Positions 1-7,187 are shown, numbered from the stretch's first letter. The stretch: 18,665 nt of DNA from DATFGK01 sp046712825 (GCA_046712825.1 JBKKCR010000282.1:1-18665), one strand, 5' to 3'. A program made the numbers and translations. Notes: generated by a model not told the origin, from the sequence alone.

Positions 1-471
1 CCCGACCACCGCCATCCCGTACTTGGGCTCGGCGTCGTCGATCGTGTGGCCGCCGGCGACGAGTGCGCCGGCCTCGGCCGCGACGGCACTTCCGCCGTCG
101 AGCACGCGGGCGAGGAGCTCGAGCGGCAACGTCTCGGACGGCCAGCCGACGAGGTTGAGACAGAGCAGCGGCCGTCCCCCCATCGCGTAGACGTCGCTCA
201 GGGCGTTCGCGGCGGCGACGCGGCCCCAGTCGTATGGGTCGTCGACGATCGGCGTGAAGAAGTCGGTGGTGAAGACCAGCGCGGTCTTGTCGTCCAGCTT
301 GTACACCGCCGCGTCGTCGCCGGTGTCGGTACCGACGAGGAGCGCCGGATCGGGCCTCGCGCCGCTCGGCTGAAGTTGCCCGAGCACCTTCGCGAGGTCC
401 GCCGGGCCGAGCTTGCAGGCACAGCCGGCGCCGTGGCTGAAGCTCGTCAGGCGGATCTCTTGCGTCGCCAC
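1..471 (-). CDS. selD: Selenide, water dikinase (selenophosphate synthetase), 3' end cut by window edge
   Basis: Makes selenophosphate from selenide and ATP, the selenium donor for selenocysteine and selenouridine. Only the N-terminal 157 codons lie in the window; the frame stays open to base 1. The start is GTG at 471, with a strong GAGGAGG 5-8 bases upstream that overlaps the end of the preceding gene. The N-terminus carries the family signature HGAGCACK at residues 13-20. Cys17 and Lys20 fall at the same positions as the catalytic pair of E. coli SelD, so this is the cysteine form, not the selenocysteine form. GTDTGDDAAVY, TTDFFTPIVDDPYDWGR, NALSDVYAMGG and LVAGGHTID follow in the family order. 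It is the last visible gene of a four-gene run and lies 3 bases after the alpha/beta hydrolase stop, so translational coupling is likely. The family call is secure; whether selA, selB or a tRNA-Sec gene lies beyond the edge cannot be seen. Confidence 0.95.
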   Translation of the reverse strand, partial: MATQEIRLTSFSHGAGCACKLGPADLAKVLGQLQPSGARPDPALLVGTDTGDDAAVYKLDDKTALVFTTDFFTPIVDDPYDWGRVAAANALSDVYAMGGRPLLCLNLVGWPSETLPLELLARVLDGGSAVAAEAGALVAGGHTIDDAEPKYGMAVVG

Positions 472-474
472 GCT

Positions 475-1239
475 CTACCTCCTCGCGGCATATTGCCACG
501 CGCGGAACCACTGTCGCGTTGGACGGATGAATCTCCGCAGTTGCTTGTGGAAGACGTGATCCGCTCCCCGGACGATCCTCAGCTCCGACCCGGCCGGCAG
601 GAGCGGCAGAGCGGTCCGCGACCAATCGAGCGGAACGAGGTCGTCGCGTGATCCGTGCACGATCAGGACCGGGGTGCGGATGCCTCCCAGGAGGGTTTTT
701 CTGTCGAGCGAACGCCGCTCGCCGAGATGTCGCCCGTCGATCACGACGTGCCGGCGCGGTCCGGTGTCCTTGCCCCAGGTGATGAGCCCGGTCCGTTCGA
801 GCTCGTCAAGCTGCTCGCGCGAGTACCAAACCGTCGGATCCGACGTCGGGGCGGTGACCGGCGCCCAGAAGACGAGCGCTTCGATCTGAGTGTCTGCGGC
901 GACATGCGCCGCTACCTCCGCGCCGAGGCTCAGGCCGAGCACCGCGACGCGCTCGGCCCCTCGGTCACGAACGAACGCCAGCGCCGCCCTGAGATCCTCG
1001 ACCTCGCCGGCGACGGTGATCGGAACATCGTCGCTCTCACCGCTGCCGGCGAAATCGAACCCGAGCACCGTGAATCCGTCGTCGTTGAGCACTCGAGCGA
1101 GGGTGTCGAACCTTCCGTCCTCATGACGGTCGCCGGTGAAGCCGTGGCACAGCACCACCGCCGCGTTTCCGCCGGGGGACAGGTCACCGACCAGCTTCAG
1201 GCCGCGGACGTTCCGAAACTCGACCCGCTCGGCCGTCAC
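475..1239 (-). CDS. Alpha/beta hydrolase (serine hydrolase, esterase-like)
   Basis: A 254-residue cytoplasmic alpha/beta hydrolase with no signal peptide. The fold markers are in order: an oxyanion-type CHGFTGDR at residues 31-38, nucleophile elbow GLSLG with Ser104, the acid in HGSRDD (Asp199 or Asp200), and His228 in GADHVF. All three triad residues are therefore present. It resembles small cytoplasmic esterases and acyl-peptidase-like hydrolases, but the substrate cannot be read from sequence. The start is GTG at 1239, eight bases after the last base of the DUF2277 stop. No clear ribosome binding site is seen there, which fits coupling to the upstream gene. Its end carries the ribosome binding site of selD. 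The role in a selD-containing run is unknown. Confidence 0.85.
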   Translation of the reverse strand: MTAERVEFRNVRGLKLVGDLSPGGNAAVVLCHGFTGDRHEDGRFDTLARVLNDDGFTVLGFDFAGSGESDDVPITVAGEVEDLRAALAFVRDRGAERVAVLGLSLGAEVAAHVAADTQIEALVFWAPVTAPTSDPTVWYSREQLDELERTGLITWGKDTGPRRHVVIDGRHLGERRSLDRKTLLGGIRTPVLIVHGSRDDLVPLDWSRTALPLLPAGSELRIVRGADHVFHKQLRRFIRPTRQWFRAWQYAARR

Positions 1240-1246
1240 CGGACGG

Positions 1247-1459
1247 TCAGCGGGAGTTCAGCCGCGCGTCGATCTCGGCCAGCAAACGCCGGGATGTTCC
1301 GGCGACCTCCGCGACGGCCGCCTCGAACGCCTCCTGATGACGCTGCGTCGGCGCACTGAAGCCGCTGATCTTGCGCACGAACTGAAGCGCGGCTTCCTCG
1401 ATCTCGGTCTCGGTGGCCGGGCCCTGTGGAGTTCGGAGTCTCTTGATGCTTCGGCACAT
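1247..1459 (-). CDS. DUF2277 family small protein
   Basis: A 70-residue protein starting MCRSIKRLRTP, with a middle segment AALQFVRKISGF and a C-terminal helix rich in Ala and Glu ending RRLLAEIDARLNSR. The MCR(S/N)IK opening and LQFVRK(I/V)SGF core match what I know of the DUF2277 family, small proteins of unknown function common in actinobacteria. The start ATG at 1459 sits in the loop of a perfect 8-bp hairpin (1448-1468), and no ribosome binding site is free nearby. TAGGCT six bases upstream could be the -10 of a leaderless transcript. It starts 17 bases after the stop of the secreted hydrolase gene and ends 7 bases before the alpha/beta hydrolase start. No catalytic motif is visible and no function is assigned. 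Confidence 0.85.
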   Translation of the reverse strand: MCRSIKRLRTPQGPATETEIEEAALQFVRKISGFSAPTQRHQEAFEAAVAEVAGTSRRLLAEIDARLNSR

Positions 1460-1485
1460 GGCCGAAGCCTACCGGCTCAGGCCGG
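1448..1485 (-). promoter_or_regulatory. Paired stop-codon and start-codon hairpins at a gene junction
   Basis: Reading the minus-strand RNA, CCGGC-CUGA-GCCGG (1485-1472) holds the UGA stop of the secreted hydrolase in its tetraloop. Three bases later, GCUUCGGC-CAUGU-GCCGAAGC (1468-1448) holds the AUG of the DUF2277 gene in its five-base loop. Both stems are perfect, 5 and 8 bp. The second would block ribosome entry at the AUG unless it is melted, for example by ribosomes finishing the upstream gene. Part of the second stem is fixed by the conserved MCR codons, so chance contributes. A role in coupling is inference. Confidence 0.45.
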
Positions 1486-3228
1486 CCGGCAGGGCTGGCG
1501 GATGACGGAGCCGCACGCAGGCAGACCCGCACTGCCGATCCCGATCCCGTTCGCTACGGGAAGCACCAGCGACGACGGATGCGTCGCGTCGTGGTAGACG
1601 AGGTTCACGGCCGGCACCGGCAGGAACGCGAAGCCCCAGAGTTCTGGGAGCACCGTCGGCGCTTCGATCCAGACCCGCACCTTGGATCCGGCCCGAACGA
1701 CGTGTCCGAACGGGAAGATCTCGACCCGCATCGCCGTCGGAGTTCCCGGAACGAGCGGCTCGAAATCGTCGAGTAGGTGCGTCTGGACGGGACGCAGCTC
1801 GGTGGATAGCGCCATGTCCTCTGCGCGGTGCGAGGCCCGGAGCCAGCCTTTTTGGACGTACATCTCCTGGCCGTCGGGCCGGACTTCGGTCAGCGTGACC
1901 TGAAGGTCCGTGTCGGGTGCGGTCGACGCGAGCCACAGATCTAGCGACGCCGAACCGAGCAGCACGGTGTCCTCGGCGAAGGCGTCCGACGTGTACGACA
2001 CCGCCGTGCCCGGTAGCGGCTTGAGCGGCCAGGTGTAGACGTCAGGCAGCGAAGCGTACCCGTAGCGCGGGTTCGCGATCCCTTGCGAGCCCGCGGGGTA
2101 CACGTACGGGTCGGGCGTCCCCCCCAGCGGAGGGGCCTGATCCGTCAACGCGCCGCCCGCCCCGAGATAAAGGCGTTTCGCGCTCGCGGCGGCGGGCCAG
2201 GACGAGAGCCCGGTAACCCAGGTCGGCGCGCGGGTGTCGGTCTGAGCCTCCCACCACACCATCACGTGCGGGTTGTTCTCGAAGCCGTTGTTCGCGCCTC
2301 GCAGGAAGTGGTCGAGGTAGGCATCCAACAGCGCGAGCGAGTTCGGGGTGCGATACATGCCGTGGTCGCCGTTGGTGAGGATCGCCCAGTACGGCACGTC
2401 GAGCTCCTCGAGGAACAGGACCTCACGCGGGCCGACCTGCTCGTCCTGCCAAGCGATCGCGGTGAAGATCGGAACGTCGATGTCCTTCGCGCGCACGATC
2501 GGTGAGCGCTCGCGGATGAGATCGTCGATGAACGGATGCTGCGGCGCCTGGATGAACGGGTTGTAACGGATGTTGGTGATCTCGTGCGTCGCGACGTTCG
2601 CCGCACAGGTCGTGTCGCCGCCGGCGATCGCTTCCAGGGCGGACTGGCGACCGTACGTCGGCTGCGAGATGAAGCTCCAAAGCGCGGCGAACGAGTAGTT
2701 GAAGATGCCCCCCGGGTACGCGACGTCGCGATAGATGTCGCCGTAGAAGTGGCCGGGCGCGATCGCCTTCAGGTGTGCGGGACGTTCCTGGGCGACGAAC
2801 AGTTGCGTGATCCCGGGATAGGACTTACCGATCATCGCCACGTCGCCGTTGGACCACGGCCTCATCGGGATGAAGTTGTCGATCACGAACGCGCCGTCCA
2901 GGCCCTGCTGCGGCTCGAAGAAGTCGAACGTCCCACCCGAGCAGCCGGTGCCGCGGATGTTTACGCCGATGAAGGCGTACCCCTTGCTCACGTAGCGATC
3001 GATGTACGGCTGATCCGGAGCGGAGCCGGGGTTGTAGCCCGAGTACTCGAAGAGGGTCGGGTGCGGCAGACCATCGTTCGGGTACACCGCCGTGTAGGCC
3101 AGGGTGACGCCGTCGGGCAGCGTGATGTACCCGGACTCTCGGGCGGTGCCGGCCGGGTCGGCGGCCGCCGGGCCGAGCACGGCAGCCAGTACGGCGACGG
3201 CCAGCAAGAATCGGATCGACGCTTTCAG
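1477..3228 (-). CDS. Secreted CocE/NonD-type hydrolase (X-Pro dipeptidyl-peptidase S15 family)
   Basis: A 583-residue exported serine hydrolase if started at CTG 3228. That start lies 5 bases after GAGGAGG and gives a proper signal peptide: KASIR, a hydrophobic stretch, then GPAAADPA. An in-frame TAG lies 8 codons upstream of this CTG with no ATG, GTG or TTG between. The only other candidate, TTG at 3207, removes the basic residues. The catalytic domain shows YSGYNPG, NIRGTGCSGG, nucleophile elbow GKSYPG (Ser136), Asp262 in AWQDEQ and His289 in NGDHGM. A C-terminal jelly-roll part carries LGSASLDLWLASTAPDTDLQVTL, as in PF08530. The family cleaves X-Pro peptides, cocaine or acyl esters; the substrate here is unknown. 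It is first in the run leading to selD. Confidence 0.9.
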   Translation of the reverse strand: MKASIRFLLAVAVLAAVLGPAAADPAGTARESGYITLPDGVTLAYTAVYPNDGLPHPTLFEYSGYNPGSAPDQPYIDRYVSKGYAFIGVNIRGTGCSGGTFDFFEPQQGLDGAFVIDNFIPMRPWSNGDVAMIGKSYPGITQLFVAQERPAHLKAIAPGHFYGDIYRDVAYPGGIFNYSFAALWSFISQPTYGRQSALEAIAGGDTTCAANVATHEITNIRYNPFIQAPQHPFIDDLIRERSPIVRAKDIDVPIFTAIAWQDEQVGPREVLFLEELDVPYWAILTNGDHGMYRTPNSLALLDAYLDHFLRGANNGFENNPHVMVWWEAQTDTRAPTWVTGLSSWPAAASAKRLYLGAGGALTDQAPPLGGTPDPYVYPAGSQGIANPRYGYASLPDVYTWPLKPLPGTAVSYTSDAFAEDTVLLGSASLDLWLASTAPDTDLQVTLTEVRPDGQEMYVQKGWLRASHRAEDMALSTELRPVQTHLLDDFEPLVPGTPTAMRVEIFPFGHVVRAGSKVRVWIEAPTVLPELWGFAFLPVPAVNLVYHDATHPSSLVLPVANGIGIGSAGLPACGSVIRQPCRPA

Positions 3229-3304
3229 GGGTGCCTCCTCGAGGGCTAGCTAGCTACTCAGGGGGTTCACGAGCAGGGCGGGGCTTCCTCCCGTATAACG
3301 ATAC

Positions 3305-3334
3305 TTGACCGTTTTGCACCGCGCCGAGTAACAG
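3305..3334 (+). promoter_or_regulatory. Candidate promoter of the catalase-family gene
   Basis: TTGACC (3305-3310), an 18-base spacer and TAACAG (3329-3334) lie on the plus strand. The start ATG follows six bases later with no ribosome binding site, which would suit a leaderless transcript. The -35 is good (5 of 6) but the -10 is poor. It lies in the 112-base gap between two divergent genes. Confidence 0.35.
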
Positions 3335-3340
3335 TGGTTC

Positions 3341-4270
3341 ATGGCCGATTCCCTCGCAGAGGACCTGGTAGCCGCTTTCAACGCGCTCTTCGGCGAGCAC
3401 GACGGCCTCCGTGCGGTTCACGCGAAGGGCACCTGCGTCGCGGCGACGTTCACCGCGACTCCTGAAGCGGCGGCGCTGACGCGGGCTCCGCACATGCAAG
3501 GAGCGCCGGTGCGCACGACGATCCGCTTCTCCAACGGGAGCGGCGATCCCACGGCGCACGACGCCGGACGGGAGCCACGCGGCATGGCGATCAAGTTCCA
3601 TCTCGACGAGCGCCGCTCGACCGACATCGTCGCGATCAACAACCCCGTGTTCATCGTCCGCACGCCCGAGGAGGTCCTCGAGTTCTTGCGATTGCGCAAA
3701 CCCGATCCGGAGACGGGGCAACCGGACATCGCCGGCCTGATGGCTTTCGTCGGCGCTCGCCCCGAGTCGCAGCGCGCCGCTCAGCTCCTCGTGAGTGCAC
3801 CGCCGGTCGCGAGCTTCCTCGAGACCGAGTACTTCGCGCTCCACGCTTTCCGGTTCGTCGCCGCCGACGGGACGAGCAGGTTCGTCCGATACCGCATCAC
3901 ACCCGATCTTGGGGTGAGGACGCTGGAGCCCGATGAAGCGAACGCGCTGAGCCCCGATTATCTCCGCGAGGATCTGCTCTCGCGCCTCGTGGATGGATCC
4001 GCGACGTTCACGCTTCACGTACGCATCGCCGGTGATGACGATAGCACCACCGACCCGACGCAGGAATGGAGCGGCGACGGCAAGGAGATCGTCGCCGGGC
4101 GCCTGGAGGTCACGGGCCCGATCGAAGACCAGGATCAGGGATGCGAGCGCCTGCTGTTCGATCCGACCCGCCTGTGCGACGGGATCGAGGCGTCGGACGA
4201 CCCGATCCTGCTGGCACGCCCGCACGCGTACGCGGTCTCGTCGAAGAAGCGCGCCCGGTCGCGCCGCTAG
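3341..4270 (+). CDS. Catalase-family peroxidase, heme-dependent, SrpA-like small form
   Basis: A 309-residue protein of the small catalase family, far shorter than classical catalases of about 480 residues or more. Visible motifs are VHAKGTCVAATF with the distal His27, RFSNGSGDPTAHDAGREPRGMAIKF around residues 62-86, INNPVF with the distal-side Asn at 100-101, and the proximal RPHAY with Arg293 and heme-ligand Tyr297. The heme-binding set is therefore complete. Members decompose hydroperoxides; many act more as peroxidases than as true catalases. There is no signal peptide. The C-terminus is a basic tail (KKRARSRR). It is the only plus-strand gene in the window, stands alone, and converges on the DJ-1/PfpI gene with stops interlocked in a CTAG. 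A weak promoter directly abuts the start codon. Confidence 0.88.
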   Translation: MADSLAEDLVAAFNALFGEHDGLRAVHAKGTCVAATFTATPEAAALTRAPHMQGAPVRTTIRFSNGSGDPTAHDAGREPRGMAIKFHLDERRSTDIVAINNPVFIVRTPEEVLEFLRLRKPDPETGQPDIAGLMAFVGARPESQRAAQLLVSAPPVASFLETEYFALHAFRFVAADGTSRFVRYRITPDLGVRTLEPDEANALSPDYLREDLLSRLVDGSATFTLHVRIAGDDDSTTDPTQEWSGDGKEIVAGRLEVTGPIEDQDQGCERLLFDPTRLCDGIEASDDPILLARPHAYAVSSKKRARSRR

Positions 4271-4959
4271 CCTGTCAGCTGGGCGAGGATCTCGGGTCGG
4301 TCGGCGAACGCCTTCTCCAGCCCGGCCTTGAGCACGGCCGCCTTGAACTCCTCAGTGGCGGGCGTCCGGTCCATCGGACCGAAGGGCGGTTGCGGGTCGT
4401 ACTCGATGCCGAGTTGGATGAACTTGGCGAGGTTCTCATCGGCGAGCTTTCCGACGAGATGAAGAGCTAGATCGATCCCGGCGGAGACGCCGGCAGCCGT
4501 GATGATCTTGCCGGCCTCGACCCAGCGCGCTTGCACGTACCGGGCTCCGAACTTCTCGAGCAGACCCGAATACGCCCAGTGCGTGGTCGCGTCGCGTCCT
4601 TCGAGGAGGCCCGCGGCGGCAAGGATGAGCGCCCCGGTGCATACGGAGCCGACGACCTCCGCGGTCTCGGCGGCCTTCTTGATGTAGCCCTGGATCGATT
4701 CGTCGTACATCGCGCGGAGCGTCGGTTCCTCACCGCCGGGAACGATGATCGCGTGGGGCGAGGGAACGTCGGCGAACGTGGCGCTCGGCGCGACCCGAAG
4801 CGGCGTGTCCGTGCCCACGGTGTCGAGCGTCTCGCCGACGACCTCGACCTTCCATTCGGGCGCGAACCGCTCGAGTGCCGACATGACTTGAAGCGGACCC
4901 ACCAGATCCAACGGCGTGAGCCCGTCGTACACCACGAACGCGATCTGCTTCTCCATCAT
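4267..4959 (-). CDS. DJ-1/PfpI family protein (isonitrile-hydratase-like glutamine amidotransferase fold)
   Basis: A 230-residue class I glutamine-amidotransferase-like protein. It has IAFVVYDGLTPLDLVGPLQV at the N-terminus, PGGEEP near residue 75, the nucleophile elbow VCTGALIL with Cys107, and ATTHW with His127. These motifs are those of the isonitrile hydratase/PfpI_2 branch, but the substrate is not proven; members may act on isonitriles, in detoxification, or as regulators' sensory domains. No AraC-type DNA-binding domain is attached. The start is ATG at 4959 (or the adjacent ATG at 4956), after GGGGGGAG. The frame is open further upstream, but that would run through a terminator and the tmRNA gene. 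TATGAT at 4984-4989 is a possible -10. The stop overlaps that of the opposing catalase gene. Confidence 0.9.
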   Translation of the reverse strand: MMEKQIAFVVYDGLTPLDLVGPLQVMSALERFAPEWKVEVVGETLDTVGTDTPLRVAPSATFADVPSPHAIIVPGGEEPTLRAMYDESIQGYIKKAAETAEVVGSVCTGALILAAAGLLEGRDATTHWAYSGLLEKFGARYVQARWVEAGKIITAAGVSAGIDLALHLVGKLADENLAKFIQLGIEYDPQPPFGPMDRTPATEEFKAAVLKAGLEKAFADRPEILAQLTG

Positions 4960-4990
4960 CTCCCCCCATCCGCCATCGATCGCATCATAT

Positions 4991-5019
4991 GAAGAAGCCC
5001 AGGCCTCGCGGCCTGGGCT
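4991..5019 (-). terminator. Rho-independent terminator of ssrA
   Basis: A perfect 10-bp stem AGCCCAGGCC / GGCCTGGGCT with a GCGA loop (GNRA type on the RNA) is followed by TTCTTC. It lies 12 bases beyond the encoded CCA of the tmRNA and fits transcript termination there. Confidence 0.85.
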
Positions 5020-5031
5020 GATCAATGGAGG

Positions 5032-5374
5032 TGGTGGAGGTGGAGGGATTCGAACCCTCGTCTTTCGATCTCGAACCGGAGCTTCTCCGGGCGCAGTCGG
5101 CGTATTAAGTCTCGGGACCCCGGCGCGCACCGACGCGCTCCAGGTTCCCCAGCCCGATCAGTTTTCCCCTCGGTACTCGGACGCTCCCGAGGGGTGAGCC
5201 TGCTTGATGACGTCCCGATCCGGACCGCAGGCGCTTCCGGGAGAACGGCTACCTAATTAGGCAGCGAGCGCGTTGTTATCGGCGCTTGTGTTTAGTTCCG
5301 GCTTTTGACAGGGCTCCGGAGACCCTGGCCCGCTTCCTCCGACTCGTCGGTCGAAATCGAAGCCATGCACCCCC
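5032..5374 (-). ncRNA. ssrA: tmRNA (transfer-messenger RNA)
   Basis: Rescues stalled ribosomes with SmpB: it acts as an alanyl-tRNA and then as a short mRNA that tags the stalled protein for proteolysis. The 343-nt gene has a 7-bp acceptor stem, GGGGGUG (5374-5368) with CACCUCC, one G-U pair, discriminator A and encoded CCA ending at 5032. The T arm is a 5-bp GAGGG/CCCTC stem with a TTCGAAT loop. The tag frame ends ADNNALAA then TAA (5283-5257), and the stop lies in a hairpin as in other tmRNAs. The resume codon is uncertain: GCC at 5283 gives an 8-residue tag, ACA at 5289 gives TSADNNALAA. It follows smpB directly, is preceded by an extended -10 and followed by a terminator. Confidence 0.95.
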
Positions 5375-5396
5375 ATGTTTTGTTGTCAACGTACCC

Positions 5397-5405
5397 ATTG
5401 TAGCA
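5397..5405 (-). promoter_or_regulatory. Extended -10 promoter of ssrA
   Basis: TGCTACAAT on the minus strand is a TGn-extended -10 with 5 of 6 consensus bases. It lies 22 bases upstream of the mature tmRNA 5' end, which leaves a leader of about 16 bases for RNase P to remove. No good -35 is seen, as is usual with an extended -10. It sits just after the smpB stop codon. Confidence 0.5.
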
Positions 5406-5411
5406 AGCGGG

Positions 5412-5891
5412 TTATCGGCGTTCTCCGCGCCTTCTGGAGCCCGCCCGTTTGGCCATCTCCCGCTTCGCCTCCCGCTCGGCGATCGCGTGCCGTTTGTCGT
5501 AGTCCCGCTTGCCCTTCGCGAGCGCCAGCTCGACCTTGACCTTGTTCCCTTTGAAGTAGAGCCGCAGCGGAACGAGCGTCAGGCCCTTCTCGTTCATCTT
5601 GCCGATCAGGCGCCGGATCTCTTCCTTGTGCAACAGGAGCTTCCGCATCCGGGTGGGGTCGTGGTTCTGGATCGACGCCTGGGGGTACGGCGGGATGTGC
5701 ACCCCGAGCAGGAAGATCTCCGAGCCCCGCACGATCGCGTACGCGTCCACCAGAGACGCCTTCCCGCCGCGCAGCGTCTTCACTTCGCTGCCGACGAGCG
5801 CGATTCCGGCCTCGTAGGTCTCTTCGATGTGGTAGTTGTGCCGCGCCCGTCGGTTGGTTGCGATGGCGCGGATCTGCGGCTCGTCGGCCAC
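5412..5891 (-). CDS. smpB: SsrA-binding protein SmpB
   Basis: A 159-residue RNA-binding protein, the obligatory partner of tmRNA in trans-translation; it binds the tRNA-like domain and places it in the ribosomal A site. Family motifs run in order: IATNRRARHNYHIEETYEAGI (residues 9-29), LVGSEVKTLRGGKASL, HIPPYPQASIQNHDPTRMRKLLLH, and the basic C-terminal tail KGKRDYDKRHAIAEREAKREM, which folds into a helix in the mRNA channel. The length is typical. The start is GTG at 5891 after GAGGTGA. It lies 50 bases after the M23 peptidase stop and directly upstream of ssrA, the arrangement seen in many bacteria. Confidence 0.97.
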   Translation of the reverse strand: MADEPQIRAIATNRRARHNYHIEETYEAGIALVGSEVKTLRGGKASLVDAYAIVRGSEIFLLGVHIPPYPQASIQNHDPTRMRKLLLHKEEIRRLIGKMNEKGLTLVPLRLYFKGNKVKVELALAKGKRDYDKRHAIAEREAKREMAKRAGSRRRGERR

Positions 5892-5941
5892 GGTTCACCT
5901 CGGAACGGTTGCGGAGTGAGGCGGCCGAGTGTAGCGGAGCG

Positions 5942-7153
5942 CTAGAGCCAGAGGTGCGGGTTCTGCGGGTCGCCGTTGACACGCACCTCGAAGTGGACGT
6001 GCGGGCCTGTGCACCAGCCGGTGCAGCCCACCGCGGCGATCGAGGACAGCGTCCCGACCGACTGTCCGGGGTGCACGTACGACTTGGCCAGGTGCGCGTA
6101 CATCGTGGCAAGCGCGTTGCCGTGATCGATGATCACCACGAGGCCGTATGCGCCCTTGTATCCGACGTAGAGAACCTCGCCCTTGCGAGCCGACCTCACC
6201 GTCTTGCCCGAAGCCGCGCCGATGTCGATCCCGGTGTGGAAGGATTTGTAGCCGTAGATGGGGTGCGTGCGCCATCCGTAATCGGACGTGATCGGCCCGG
6301 AAACCGGCCACTTCAGGTAACCGCCCTTGCCCTGGATCGCATGTTGTCCGCCCTGCGCGCGGCGGAGCATCTCGGCGATCGAGTCCGACTCTTCCAGGTA
6401 GGACTGGAGCGCCGCGGCGTAGGCGCGCTTCTCCTTACGCACCCGCGCCAGGAGATGCTGCTTGTAGTCGATCTCCGACAGCACCGCGCTCTTCGCGCCG
6501 GCCTGCTGGCTGCGCAGTCCGGCCAGACGTGCGTACTGCTTCGCGACCTCGTTCGACTTCGCCTCGAGCGCTTTGCGACGAGCCTCGATCGCGAGCCGCT
6601 GAGCCTCGACGGTGGCCTTCAGCCCGCGGATCTCTTCCACGATGTCCATGTCGACGTGAAGGACGTTCTCGGCGTACTGCATCCCGGCCACGTACTCCTG
6701 GAACGAGTTCGCGCCGAACAGCACTGCGGCGTAGGCGGTCGGGCCGTTCATGTAGATGTTCGCCGCGCGCTCGCGCAGGCGTGTCGTCGTGTCGTCGAGC
6801 GCGACGGTGGCCGCCTCGAGCTCCGCGGTCTTGAGCTGGAGCTCGATCGCGGCTTGATCGTTCTGCAGCTCGAGGAGCTCCAGCCGGCGGGTCGCGAGGA
6901 GGAGCTGGTCGGTGATCGAAGCGAGCGAGGACTCGAGCGAGCTCAGCCGCTGATCCGACGCCTGGATCTGACCGAGGATCGCCTTCTCGTGCGCCCGCAC
7001 CGCGCGGAGCTTCGCGCGCGTCTCGGAGATCTTCTTCTGAACGTCGGCGTAGTCGTCGCTGTTATAGGCAAGTGCGCCCGACGGCATGATCCCGGCCAGC
7101 AAGGCCAGCGTTATCCCGGCCAGCACGGCGCGACGAAGCTTCTTCTCTCTCAA
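5942..7153 (-). CDS. EnvC-like M23 (LytM) peptidase or amidase activator
   Basis: A 403-residue exported protein: basic n-region REKKLRR, hydrophobic core, cleavage after GALA, then long coiled coils (about residues 35-270), then a C-terminal M23 domain. The zinc ligands appear intact: His306 and Asp310 in HTGID, and His387 in HVHF, with His354 and His385 also present. It may therefore be an active endopeptidase, unlike E. coli EnvC, which has lost its ligands. Cys377 and Cys381 flank Trp beside the active site and could pair. Its place after ftsEX predicts control by FtsX through the coiled coil during septal peptidoglycan splitting. The start is TTG at 7153; no better codon preserves the signal peptide. 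TTGATT-N18-TAGGAT upstream suggests its own promoter. Confidence 0.9.
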   Translation of the reverse strand: MREKKLRRAVLAGITLALLAGIMPSGALAYNSDDYADVQKKISETRAKLRAVRAHEKAILGQIQASDQRLSSLESSLASITDQLLLATRRLELLELQNDQAAIELQLKTAELEAATVALDDTTTRLRERAANIYMNGPTAYAAVLFGANSFQEYVAGMQYAENVLHVDMDIVEEIRGLKATVEAQRLAIEARRKALEAKSNEVAKQYARLAGLRSQQAGAKSAVLSEIDYKQHLLARVRKEKRAYAAALQSYLEESDSIAEMLRRAQGGQHAIQGKGGYLKWPVSGPITSDYGWRTHPIYGYKSFHTGIDIGAASGKTVRSARKGEVLYVGYKGAYGLVVIIDHGNALATMYAHLAKSYVHPGQSVGTLSSIAAVGCTGWCTGPHVHFEVRVNGDPQNPHLWL

Positions 7154-7187
7154 CCCGAGCTCCCCACCAGATGAAAGAACAGGCGCT

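Noticed and set aside
1448..1479. UGA of the secreted hydrolase followed by a stem-loop, in an operon with selD, as a selenocysteine codon with a bacterial SECIS element
   Set aside because: The distance to the loop fits, but the CAUGU loop lacks a G in its first two bases, the protein already ends at a normal length, the frame beyond the UGA looks non-coding, and a DUF2277 gene starts inside the stem.
3243..3257. CTAGCTAGCTA repeat near the divergent promoters as an operator
   Set aside because: It is a very short simple repeat that also contains the stop codon bounding the hydrolase frame; nothing else supports a binding site.
5035..5060. A tRNA gene, from the TTCGAA T-arm with CCA
   Set aside because: There is no D arm or anticodon arm at tRNA distance; the acceptor partner lies about 320 bases away, as in tmRNA.
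4960..5130. N-terminal extension of the DJ-1/PfpI gene to an ATG at 5130
   Set aside because: It would run through the ssrA terminator and the tRNA-like end of the tmRNA; the family N-terminus begins at 4959.
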